In this document: positions 27,401 through 39,400 of the stretch, piece after piece | Position numbering within the stretch: position 1 is the stretch's first letter | How the letters are laid out: each line of letters opens with the position of its first letter | Source: Lytechinus pictus | Taxonomy: Eukaryota; Echinodermata; Echinoidea; Temnopleuroida; Toxopneustidae | Length of the DNA: 64,000 bases | Direction: 5' to 3' | Assembly: GCF_037042905.1 (NCBI RefSeq) | Contig: NC_087256.1 | Location: forward strand, 27,348,501 to 27,412,500 | Notes under the pieces: model-generated | The model's input: only the letters and a program-made list of their open reading frames with translations | Database searches by the model: none | What the model was told of the DNA's origin: nothing | Made by a program: the position numbers and the translations under genes

Positions 27401-30400
27401 AAAGCTCGTATATGTGATCGTAATCAAAATCACAAACATGCCGTATTGCTTGCTCGCCTTGGCTGAGAGAGTAGATCTATGCACGTGTTGCACAGCTCTC
27501 AATCAAGCTAGGCATGTTGGGGATCTTTTACATCCAATTTTAATTTACCTCAACGTTTTCCTTCAAAAAACGTTTTATCGTAATTTAAAAATTATACGAG
27601 ATGTTACTATATTTTTATATAGATAAATAATTCCCCGAGTTTCGTAATTTTGTCAAATTAATGAGATAAAAATTACATCTAACAGAACGAGTGACAATCT
27701 ATCCCAGCCACATGAAGTTTATCATCGGCGCGGTGCATATCGTCTGCTGCTATTCGTTGAGTTGATTTGCCTTCAGGTTCGGATTACATTCACTTATTTG
27801 TAAGTACAGTTTTATCATTATTTTCCTTCTTCATAGTCACAGAAGTAAGAGACTCTATCTGGACAGTGTGGTAAGTCATTTTCGTGAATTCAATTTGGCA
27901 CGCGCGGTGTAGCTAGCACTTAGCTGCATGAGTTGGTAGCGAATCGGCATGTGATCGTGTTGCAAGTTGAATTGTCCGACTCCTCATCATCGATTCCCCC
28001 AATTTACCCCCAACTACGTCACTTTGTTGTTTACTTCATCATCATTCTCTTCATCTTCAAAATCATCAATTTGAAAATCCAAATCTAGATAAAATTCTGG
28101 GTTTTCTTTCATTTCGTGATCGAAGTATTCAGTGACAATGTGGAGAAAACGTACCCTCGCAACAGGTTTTGCATGCAAGTGGAGCTTCACGTGGGAGAGC
28201 CAATCACGCCTCTCATACAGAAAGTGACTTCATAAAAAATCCCCAATTTCGCGGACGTAATTCTGCGTGTTTGAAGCATTCAGAGAGAGAACTTTAAACT
28301 ATCAATTAACCGAGTTCCATCGGTCTCCATGATAAATGATGTACACCATCGTGTTCTCCTTATTTTCTCCTTTGATTTGATATATGATTCTCCATTTTTA
28401 CAATTTTCAATATATTGAGGCGCTGAATTCACATTAATCCAATAGAGCTGTAAGCTCTTAATAGTATTTTAAGAGTTAGAATTAATATTAACAAGGGGAA
28501 AAAATAAACAGACATGTCTACAGATGAGGATGACCTTTCAATCTAAAAAACATAATCATTTTATTTATCTAATGCCTACAACATGAACAAAAAATAAAAA
28601 CTAAAGAAAAGGTAAATAATCACTTTTTAGAGCACTCTTGAAATTTGTTTTTCTCCATTCACTTTGTACACAAATCTCCTCATTGACATTGTGTGTAAAT
28701 GTCCCATACGTAACATGTTGTCCCATACGTAACAATTTTTTAATTAACTTTTGATTAAAAAGTGAACAATATTTTTGAAACTTTTTGTGGTATAACATTT
28801 TCATACTTAATAAATTAGAACTTAACTCAGAGATGCAACAATACAAGTATTGTAATATGAGAAATAACTTTTAAAAAATCCTCAAAATGTTACGTATGGG
28901 ACATTTCTTCCTTGGACAAGACCTAATTTGCATATTTAATTAGATGACACTACTTTTTTCCCCCAAAAGTAATAAGATGTTAGGGGGTCCATGTCCCACC
29001 TATGACTAAATCTCACAATTTTTTTTAATATTTTCTATGAGTTTTTATAATTGTCCCATACATAACGCCCAGTTCATCAATTATGCAAATTAGGTGCCCC
29101 AAATTAGCATAAATATGCATATTATCAAAAAAATTTCTTAATGAAATTTTAACATTCAACATTTGGGCTTTCTTACCCCACCAAAGATAACTTCTTAAAT
29201 TAAAGATAACATTTTGCCTTCTTGGGTGACCTTTTCTTGGACTTGCCCATATCAAGAGTGGTATACTTCATCATCTTTATACAGTGTACATTGACTTTGA
29301 AAGCTTTAATACTCAAGTATTTAAATGAACAAAAAAGATAAACTGACATAGGTCAAAAGCTAGATGCTAGATTACCTTTAAATCTATTTCAATTAGTCAA
29401 GTAAACACAGATGTCCTATCTACATTTCAATTAGTGCAATTGAAGTCATCTTTATCTATTTGGTTGATATTACAGCCAATAATGTCTACAATTCATGTAC
29501 AAAGTCCAGTGATTGAAGTGGTTAACCTCAACACACATTCAAACTTAAAGTACATTTTGCGACTTGTAGTAATAGCAGGCACATGTTCAATGGGTATTAA
29601 AGGAAATCTCACAGGTAAAAGTGAATACTAAATGGGGGGGGGGGGGAGGGGAGCGCAAACCATTCAAAGTTTATAACATATTGTTATAACATATATGTAT
29701 TGCTCTTTTAAAATGTACACATAAATGGAGTATTGTGGTCCATTATTAGACCTTTCATACAGCACATCATTAATGTAAAGTTTACTATGAAGGTCTACAC
29801 TGTATAGCGCAAGAAGCAGTGTAATAGAACGGCTAAACACAGGAAGACAAGATACATAAAGGCCCTATTTTCTTTTAATTTTGATTACAAGCAGGTAATC
29901 TTTATATAGAAAGTTACAGGTCTTAATATACAGAATTGCAATAGTGTGAAGAAGAATATATGGGGAAACTGTGGTTTAACAGTACCTGCAAACATGGAGC
30001 ACTTTCTTACTGACACATGGTCACTGAAGGTTGTCCAACATGAGGATGAATATGTTGGACTACACATAAACCATTGTTGGGACGGATCTGAGTATTTTGG
30101 TGAATTTGGTGGAGAAAATATTATGTTTCTTTTTAAAAACAAAGACAAATCAAACACACCAATCAATGGGACTAGGAAAAAACAGGGGGAAAACTAAACA
30201 AGCAACAACAAGCACGGCGACTCAAACACCCCAACTTTTTAGCTAAACGTGATCATTCAAGAAAAATAAGCACTTGACAAAATAATTAGTTCGATGACTT
30301 CGATTTATAATTAAAATGATTCGAATGTTTTCTTTGACAAATTTACAGAGTGTTTACAACTCAAATAAATGCCTGTATGATATATCAAATATCTGAAGAC

Positions 30401-33400
30401 AGTAAATAAAGTTATGTCGTATATTCAAAGGAATTATAACAGAGCAATTAATTATTTAATAAAATAGGATATAAACTCCAAAATAGGCCAAAGCGTTGAG
30501 AAGTTGACAGTTCGATCTACTTGGCGAATTGAGTTCGACCTGAACTTGGAATGGTGGAATACGTAGCTAGGCCTGTCGTATACAACGGAGAGTGGAAAAG
30601 CAGTCTAGATGGATCCTCGATCGATGTCATGTAGGACAAAAACTCGTCTATGGTGAGGGTCTCAGTGGAACATACCCGATAAACATCAGGAAAAAGAAGT
30701 AAAAAGTCAGCTAAACCAGGAGTCCATTAATTCTCCTTTACAAAATGACGAGCCCAGACAGCATCGGTGAAGTACGCTGTCGGGAGCTAAGCCGACGGTC
30801 TCGGGGGAGATATTGGTTCAAATCCCCATAGAAAAAGATGTAACCAAAATTGAACACAGACGACTCTGCTGAAGTATCAGCAACCGGGCTTTTTTTAAGA
30901 GTCCCGTATCGTTAATTAAGAACGCACGAAACCGCCCTTACAGGGCGAGATCTAATTGGTCATTTTTCGTAACCAAGAAAACATTATTTACATATTATTA
31001 CTATTAAAGTCCGTGTCTCTTAGGGTTCAACACGTATTGGGAATGCTTTCTTTTGAAATTCACCTGCTGTTCCGGAAATACTGTCTTTAATAATAACAGG
31101 TGGATATTTCTTGGCGTCCAACTGAAAAATCCAAATTGCTTTTGATTCTTTTTTTACACAGTATCACATAAAAGTGTTTTTGATTCTTGTTTTACACAGT
31201 ATCACATAAAAGTATTTCAGGCTTCTTTGATATCCTAAAATAAACTCAGAAATTGTCACTACATAAAATCCCCTCCTAGTGCAGTTTATTTGTACTGAAG
31301 AAATTATGCTGAGTACGTTTGTAGACAACTTTATTTTTGTATAAAGTGTCATCCACATTTTGTTGGGACGGATCTGAGTATTTTGGTGAATTTGGTGGAG
31401 AAAATATTATGTTTCTTTTTAAAAACAAAGACAAATCAAACACACCAATCAATGGGACTAGGAAAAAACAGGGGGAAAACTAAACAAGCAACAACAAGCA
31501 CGGCGACTCAAACACCCCAACTTTTTAGCTAAACGTGATCATTCAAGAAAAATAAGCACTTGACAAAATAATTAGTTCGATGACTTCGATTTATAATTAA
31601 AATGATTCGAATGTTTTCTTTGACAAATTTACAGAGTGTTTACAACTCAAAGAAATGCCTGTATGATATATCAAATAATTGAAGACAGCAAATAAAGTTT
31701 TGTCGTATATTCAAGGGAATTATAACAGAGCAATTAATTATGTAATAAAATCCCGGAATAAAAAACTCCAAAATAGGCCAAAGCGTTGAGAAGTTGACAG
31801 TTCGATCTACTTAGCGAATTGAGTTCGACCTGAACTTGGAATGGTGGAATACGTAGCTAGGCCTGTCGTATACAACGGAGAGTGGAAAAGCAGTCTAGAT
31901 GGGTCCTCGATCGATGTCATGTAGGACAAAAACTCGTCTATGGTGAGGGTCTCAGTGGAACCTGACAATTATCAAAATAAAACAAACAGTGTCCTAATAC
32001 ACTTATCGTCGTCGAACACGGATAAACGACCTCAAAACGTGTAAAGATATTTTATCATCTCATAATAATGACAGTGAGAATTGTCTAACTTGTCTCCGGT
32101 GAGTCTACGCGGCCTAGCCGTAACGGGTTGTCCTCGCGTTACAATGTGGTGTACCACATTATGCTTAACGTCCTGCGAACGGTATACGGGTATCGTGATA
32201 TCAGCGTATTCATCACGCAACATCTTCGTGTACGCATCAATAGCTTCAGGCGTGTCAAATACGGGACTAAGTGACACAGTGTCCGTATGTCTACCTGACA
32301 CTTGCATGTTCGTTAGGGGATCAATAAGCCTCGGCTTTGCCATATCAATAAGAAATTGAAAATGGTGCAAAAAGTCCGCACCTAAAATAGGCATGGTTAC
32401 GTCAGCTATGATAAATATCCAACGGCAGCTACGACGTAGGCCTAAATCTAGCGTAAGCGACTGTTGTCCGTAAGTTGTGATGCGCGAACCATTAGCTGCG
32501 CGTAGTTTCAAGGTAGAAGGTTTAACCCTCTGTCGCTTTGTCGGGAGGATTACCGACACAGCCGCACCTGTGTCAACCAGAAATTTCTTTCGCGAATTAA
32601 TATCATTAATGTAAAATAGGCGACTATCCGGTTGACCAGTGGGGTTTATCGCCCCAACCCTCTGGTCTATGCGTTTCCCTGACTATTCCAATTGCAGGGT
32701 GCCTTGCAGCGATGCGCGTTCTCAGCATATTGAGAATGATACCAACAATATCCTCTATCTTCGGGCGATTCGCTAACAGGCGTGGAATCACGTTTATCAC
32801 GAGTCTTGCTTCTACTACGATTTCGACTACGACTACGGTCGTGTTTCAATTGCCCTACGGCTGTGGCTAACTCGCGAACGAGCTTTGTCAAATCCGCAAT
32901 TTGCCTTACAAGGTTTGAATTCGCACCCTGTATATCTCCGGATTGGGCTGGCTTAACCGTGATAGCATGTGACCCTGCATCAGTCACCGGCGCCACGGTG
33001 TTCACGACAGGCACGTGCGCTTCGAGAATTCTATCTGCCAATACGGCCAGATCCGATAGTGCCAGCGACTCACTCGTGGAGGCTAAGATCAGCCTAACAT
33101 TATGCGGCAAGCGTTGTAAGAATAACTGCCTAAGTATACCTCTTTCTAATTTCTGATCTCCGACGAGTTGTTCCATGCGCCGTAATAATTGAGAAGGTTT
33201 TCGGTCTCCGAGTTCTTCTTCTGTGAGTAACATTTGTACTCTTCTCTGTTCCGATTCCGTCGTTCGCGCTATGATCTTTTTCTTTAGCGTCGTGTATGGC
33301 TCACTAACAGGGGGGTTTATCAGGACGTCGCGAATGTCCTGTGCTACCTCGGGTGGTAGTGTCGCGATAACGTAAGAGTATTTTGTACTCTCAACTACGA

Positions 33401-36400
33401 TATTGCGCGTGGCAAATTGGGCTTCCGCTTGCGCGAACCATACCTCCGGATCGTTTCGCCAGAATGGCGGCAGCTTTAAAGCAACTGCTCCAAGTATGCT
33501 CTCAGAGTCAGCAGTAGACTTCGCTCCGGCATCTTCTTGTGACATTGTGAAAGAGCGCGAGCGTACAACCACTGCACTTACCTATTACACTGTTCCTATA
33601 TTAATAAGAATATGACAGTCTTATTCGAATTCCTTCAACTCCAATGTGCGTTATCTATCCTGAAAGATCACGTCTTTAAATATACTATGTATATTACATA
33701 AAATCTGTTTCGCCGCTATATGGGTTAAGGGTTACTATTTTGTAGCTCCCTTTCAGATCACGTCGGGATCACCAGGCTATATGCCTTTAAGAAATTCGAC
33801 GAGAATGACTTTCATAATGTCAAGGTCAAATAACAATGTTCACTATCAAGTATAGCATACATCGGAAAACTCTCCATAATACCGACAACTGAAGATCGAT
33901 TAAATACTAAGCTGTCTGCAATGACATATAAATCAACGTAAATAATTTCAAAGATCTATTTTTGCTTATAATATTCGACATTTCATGTGGATGACACTTT
34001 ATACAAAAATAAAGTTGTCTACAAACGTACTCAGCATAATTTCTTCAGTACAAATACTTTGTCAAGAAATTAGTTATATCAAATACCTCTTTTTACTATA
34101 GGCTAAATTTGATAGTGAACATTGTGGGACTGAATAAGACACTGAATAAGAAAAAAAGACATGAATATGTCTACTTACGACAAGCTATTTACTATCAACA
34201 TAACTACACAGTATAATAGTCATACACAATTATGATAATTAATTAACAAACTGCAATATAACGTTCTGGAAATCGAACATATCGTCCAGATCGAGTTTTT
34301 CGGATAGGTGCAGTGGGTGTACTCGTGCGCGAACTCTGCACTGCACTCTTTACCACAGAGCTTGGAATTCTGCCTTTAACGATACTTTTCGATTTTGATA
34401 GGCTTTCTTCCAGACTTTCTTGATTTTCAATGTATGCTACTTTCAAACGATCTATGCAAATCTGATCGCGTTTGCCATCAATGTCAAGCGTGAAAAAGCG
34501 GTCTTTGCGCTTTAGCACCTTATACGGTCCTTTGTATGGCTGTTGTAGCGGTTTGCGAACAGAATCTACCCTAACAAATACATGCGAGCACGAGAAAAGA
34601 TCTCTAGGGATATGCGTCGATCCTTGCTTCGCTCTAGTAGGGGTAAGTGTACATGACGCCATGTGTCTACGTAACCGGGATATGTAGTCACTCGGATCTA
34701 CATCAGTTCGCTCAGCCGTAACGAACTGTCCGGGTAATCTCAGAGTTGTCCCGAAAACTAGCTCTGCTGATGAGCATGACAAATCTGCTTTAATGGTAGA
34801 ACGGATACCCAGGAGTGTCAAAGGTAATTGTTCACTCCATCGAGAAGGATCCTCGTAAGCCTTCAAAGCAGCCTTAAGTTGACGGTGAAATCTCTCTACC
34901 ATCCCGTTTGCCGCAGGATGATAGGCGGTTGTTCGGATGCGGGTTGTACCTAACAACTTAGTTAGTTCCGCGAAAAGGCGTGATTCGAATTGCCTACCAC
35001 GATCGGTGGTGACAGAGCTGGGTGTACCAAACATGGCAACCCACCTTTCTACGAAGGTTTTGGCAACCGTTTCCGCGGTAATATCGGTTATCGGGATGGC
35101 TTCCGGCCATCTGGTAAAACGGTCTATACACGTAAGTAGATATGTATAACCATTCGAATGGGGCAACGGACCAACGAGATCCAGATGAACGTGTGCGAAA
35201 CGCGCATCTGGGGTACTAAAAGTCCCTTGTGGGGCTTTTACATGTCTATTAGTCTTTGACCTCTGACACGGTAGACATTCCCGGGCCCATTTGCGTACGT
35301 CCTTATTAATCCCGGGCCATACGTAACGAGCGGTAATCGCACGCTGTGTTGCTCGGACTCCTGGATGAGATAGTCCATGGATAGCATCGAAAACTGCCCT
35401 CCTATGAATCTTCGGGACGAAAGGACGGGCGAGTCCGTGAGAAGTATCGCATACGATCGAGCCACCAGTGGTGAGCCTTGGTACTTTTTTGAGCACCATA
35501 CTAGAATTGACCTCTGAATTGAGATACGCTTGCAATTCTGAATCGGTTTCTTGTGCTTCCGCAATATCCGTGAAATCTATCCGAGATTCGGTATGCAAGG
35601 TGCTGATATCGGGTCGAGATAGGGTGTCAGCCACCACATTGTCTTGACCTTTGACATATCTGATGTCTGTGGTGAATTGCGATATGAAATCCAACTGCCG
35701 AATTTCGCGGGGGCTATGACGATCTGGCTTGGCGTTTAATGCGTATGTTAAAGGTTTATGGTCGGTATAAACACAGAAAGGACGCCCTTCTAGCATATAC
35801 CGAAAATGCTTAATTGCCAAGTAAATGGCCAGCAACTCTCGCCCAAATGCGCTATACCTTGTTTCAGCAGGTAGCAATTTCCGCGAGAAGAATGCAATCG
35901 GCTCCCATGCATTGTCGTGGAGTTGCTGAATAACTCCACCAATAGCACGGTCTGATGCGTCTACCATCAAACTCAGAGGATAATCTGAATTTGGATAGGC
36001 CAATAACGTAATCTGCGCTAGTTTCTCTTTGACTTCAACGAAAGCGGCCGTACAAGCAGGCGACCAATCTAGCGGTTTCTTGGATCGCTTCTTACGATTG
36101 CGCAGGAGGTCCGTGAGAGGCATGAGGATATGCGCGCAGTTAGGTATAAATCTACGGTAAAAGTTCACTAAGCCGAGAAATCCTCGCAACTGCTTCAATG
36201 TCGTTGGGACAGTGCAGTTCCGAATCGCATCCACTTTGTCCGGGAGTGGACTGACTCCATCGCGGTTGATACGGTGACCTAGAAATTCTAGCTCCGATCG
36301 GCCAAAAACGCACTTGTTTGGGTTGACGACAACACCAAACTCCCTAAGTCTTTCAAAGAGCAGACGTAGGTGGCGTTCATGCTCTCCCTCACTATTGCTA

Positions 36401-39400
36401 GCTACAAGTAAGTCATCTATATAAGCATATACGAACGGTAATCCACGAATGACCTGATCTATGAACCTCTGAAAAGATTGCGCAGCATTACGCAGACCGA
36501 ACGGCATTCGTTCGAATTCATAAAGGCCAAAAGGTGTACATATAGCCGTCTTGCAAATATCGTCTGGCGCGACGGGTATCTGGTGATACGCACGAACTAA
36601 ATCTATCTTGGAAAATATGCGCTTTCCATTCAAGTTCGCGGTGAAGTCCTGAATATGGGGTACAGGGTAGCGGTCGGGTACGGTAGCCTTGTTAAGTGCC
36701 CTGTAATCACCGCAAGGTCTCCAATCACCGGCAGTCTTTTTCGGCACCATGTGTAACGGCGATGCCCATTGGCTACTAGACGGCCTAATTATGCCTAAAT
36801 CAAGCATATGCTGGAATTCATTACGAGCTATGTCTAACTTGTCTCCGGTGAGTCTACGCGGCCTAGCCGTAACGGGTTGTCCTCGCGTTACAATGTGGTG
36901 TACCACATTATGCTTAACGTCCTGCGAACGGTATACGGGTATCGTGATATCAGCGTATTCATCACGCAACATCTTCGTGTACGCATCAATAGCTTCAGGC
37001 GTGTCAAATACGGGACTAAGTGACACAGTGTCCGTATGTCTACCCGACACTTGCATGTTCGTTAGGGGATCAATAAGCCTCGGCTTTGCCATATCAATAA
37101 GAAATTGAAAATGGTGCAAAAAGTCCGCACCTAAAATAGGCATGGTTACGTCAGCTATGATAAATATCCAACGGCAGCTACGACGTAGGCCTAAATCTAG
37201 CGTAAGCGACTGTTGTCCGTAAGTTGTGATGCGCGAACCATTAGCTGCGCGTAGTTTCAAGGTAGAAGGTTTAACCCTCTGTCGCTTTGTCGGGAGGATT
37301 ACCGACACAGCCGCACCTGTGTCAACCAGAAATTTCTTTCGCGAATTAATATCATGAATGTAAAATAGGCGACTATCCGGTTGACCAGTGGGGTTTATCG
37401 CCCCAACCCTCTGGTCTATGCGTTTCCCTGACTATTCCAATTGCAGGGTGCCTTGCAGCGATGCGCGTTCTCAGCATATTGAGAATGATACCAACAATAT
37501 CCTCTATCTTCGGGCGATTCGCTAACAGGCGTGGAATCACGTTTATCACGAGTCTTGCTTCTACTACGATTTCGACTACGACTACGGTCGTGTTTCAATT
37601 GCCCTACGGCTGTGGCTAACTCGCGAACGAGCTTTGTCAAATCCGCAATTTGCCTTACAAGGTTTGAATTCGCACCCTGTATATCTCCGGATTGGGCTGG
37701 CTTAACCGTGATAGCATGTGACCCTGCATCAGTCACCGGCGCCACGGTGTTCACGACAGGCACGTGCGCTTCGAGAATTCTATCTGCCATACGGCCAGAT
37801 CCGATAGTGCCAGCGACTCACTCGTGGAGGCTAAGATCAGCCTAACATTATGCGGCAAGCGTTGTAAGAATAACTGCCTAAGTATACCTCTTTCTAATTT
37901 CTGATCTCCGACGAGTTGTTCCATGCGCCGTAATAATTGAGAAGGTTTTCGGTCTCCGAGTTCTTCTTCTGTGAGTAACATTTGTACTCTTCTCTGTTCC
38001 GATTCCGTCGTTCGCGCTATGATCTTTTTCTTTAGCGTCGTGTATGGCTCACTAACAGGGGGGTTTATCAGGACGTCGCGAATGTCCTGTGCTACCTCGG
38101 GTGGTAGTGTCGCGATAACGTAAGAGTATTTTGTACTCTCAACTACGATATTGCGCGTGGCAAATTGGGCTTCCGCTTGCGCGAACCATACCTCCGGATC
38201 GTTTCGCCAGAATGGCGGCAGCTTTAAAGCAACTGCTCCAAGTATGCTCTCAGAGTCAGCAGTAGACTTCGCTCCGGCATCTTCTTGTGACATTGTGAAA
38301 GAGCGCGAGCGTACAACCACTGCACTTACCTATTACACTGTTCCTATATTACTAAGAATATGACAGTCTTATTCTAATTCCTTCAACTCCAATGTGCGTT
38401 ATCTATCCTGAAAGATCACGTCTTTAAATATACTATGTATATTACATAAAATCTGTTTCGCCGCTATATGGGTTAAGGGTTACTATTTTGTAGCTCCCTT
38501 TCAGATCACGTCGGGATCACCATTTTGTTGGGACGGATCTGAGTATTTTGGTGAATTTGGTGGAGAAAATATTATGTTTCTTTTTAAAAACAAAGACAAA
38601 TCAAACACACCAATCAATGGGACTAGGAAAAAACAGGGGGAAAACTAAACAAGCAACAACAAGCACGGCGACTCAAACACCCCAACTTTTTAGCTAAACG
38701 TGATCATTCAAGAAAAATAAGCACTTGACAAAATAATTAGTTCGATGACTTCGATTTATAATTAAAATGATTCGAATGTTTTCTTTGACAAATTTACAGA
38801 GTGTTTACAACTCAAATAAATGCCTGTATGATATATCAAATATCTGAAGACAGTAAATAAAGTTATGTCGTATATTCAAAGGAATTATAACAGAGCAATT
38901 AATTATTTAATAAAATAGGATATAAACTCCAAAATAGGCCAAAGCGTTGAGAAGTTGACAGTTCGATCTACTTGGCGAATTGAGTTCGACCTGAACTTGG
39001 AATGGTGGAATACGTAGCTAGGCCTGTCGTATACAACGGAGAGTGGAAAAGCAGTCTAGATGGATCCTCGATCGATGTCATGTAGGACAAAAACTCGTCT
39101 ATGGTGAGGGTCTCAGTGGAACATACCCGATAAACATCAGGAAAAAGAAGTAAAAAGTCAGCTAAACCAGGAGTCCATTAATTCTCCTTTACAAAATGAC
39201 GAGCCCAGACAGCATCGGTGAAGTACGCTGTCGGGAGCTAAGCCGACGGTCTCGGGGGAGATATTGGTTCAAATCCCCATAGAAAAAGATGTAACCAAAA
39301 TTGAACACAGACGACTCTGCTGAAGTATCAGCAACCGGGCTTTTTTTAAGAGTCCCGTATCGTTAATTAAGAACGCACGAAACCGCCCTTACAGGGCGAG

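Larger units (their letters stand above)
25572..28232. mobile_element. Foldback element with ~580 bp inverted arms
   Basis: The arm 25572-26150 reappears inverted at 27655-28232 at roughly 95% identity by eye. The inverted repeat continues inward as 27311-27400 against 27555-27655 around a ~150 bp loop. A 1.16 kb foreign piece (26151-27310) interrupts the left arm at AATTT|GA. Without it the element is a nearly continuous ~1.5 kb hairpin. The outer tips (TGACGTCAC / GTGACTTCA) show no clear target duplication. The superfamily is not known to me. Confidence 0.88.

Noticed and set aside
30747..30835. Functional tRNA gene in the LTR
   Set aside because: B box present but T stem and acceptor do not pair; kept only as a tRNA-like remnant.
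34472..38363. Plus-strand open frames across the Ty3 element
   Set aside because: Antisense shadows of gag and pol.
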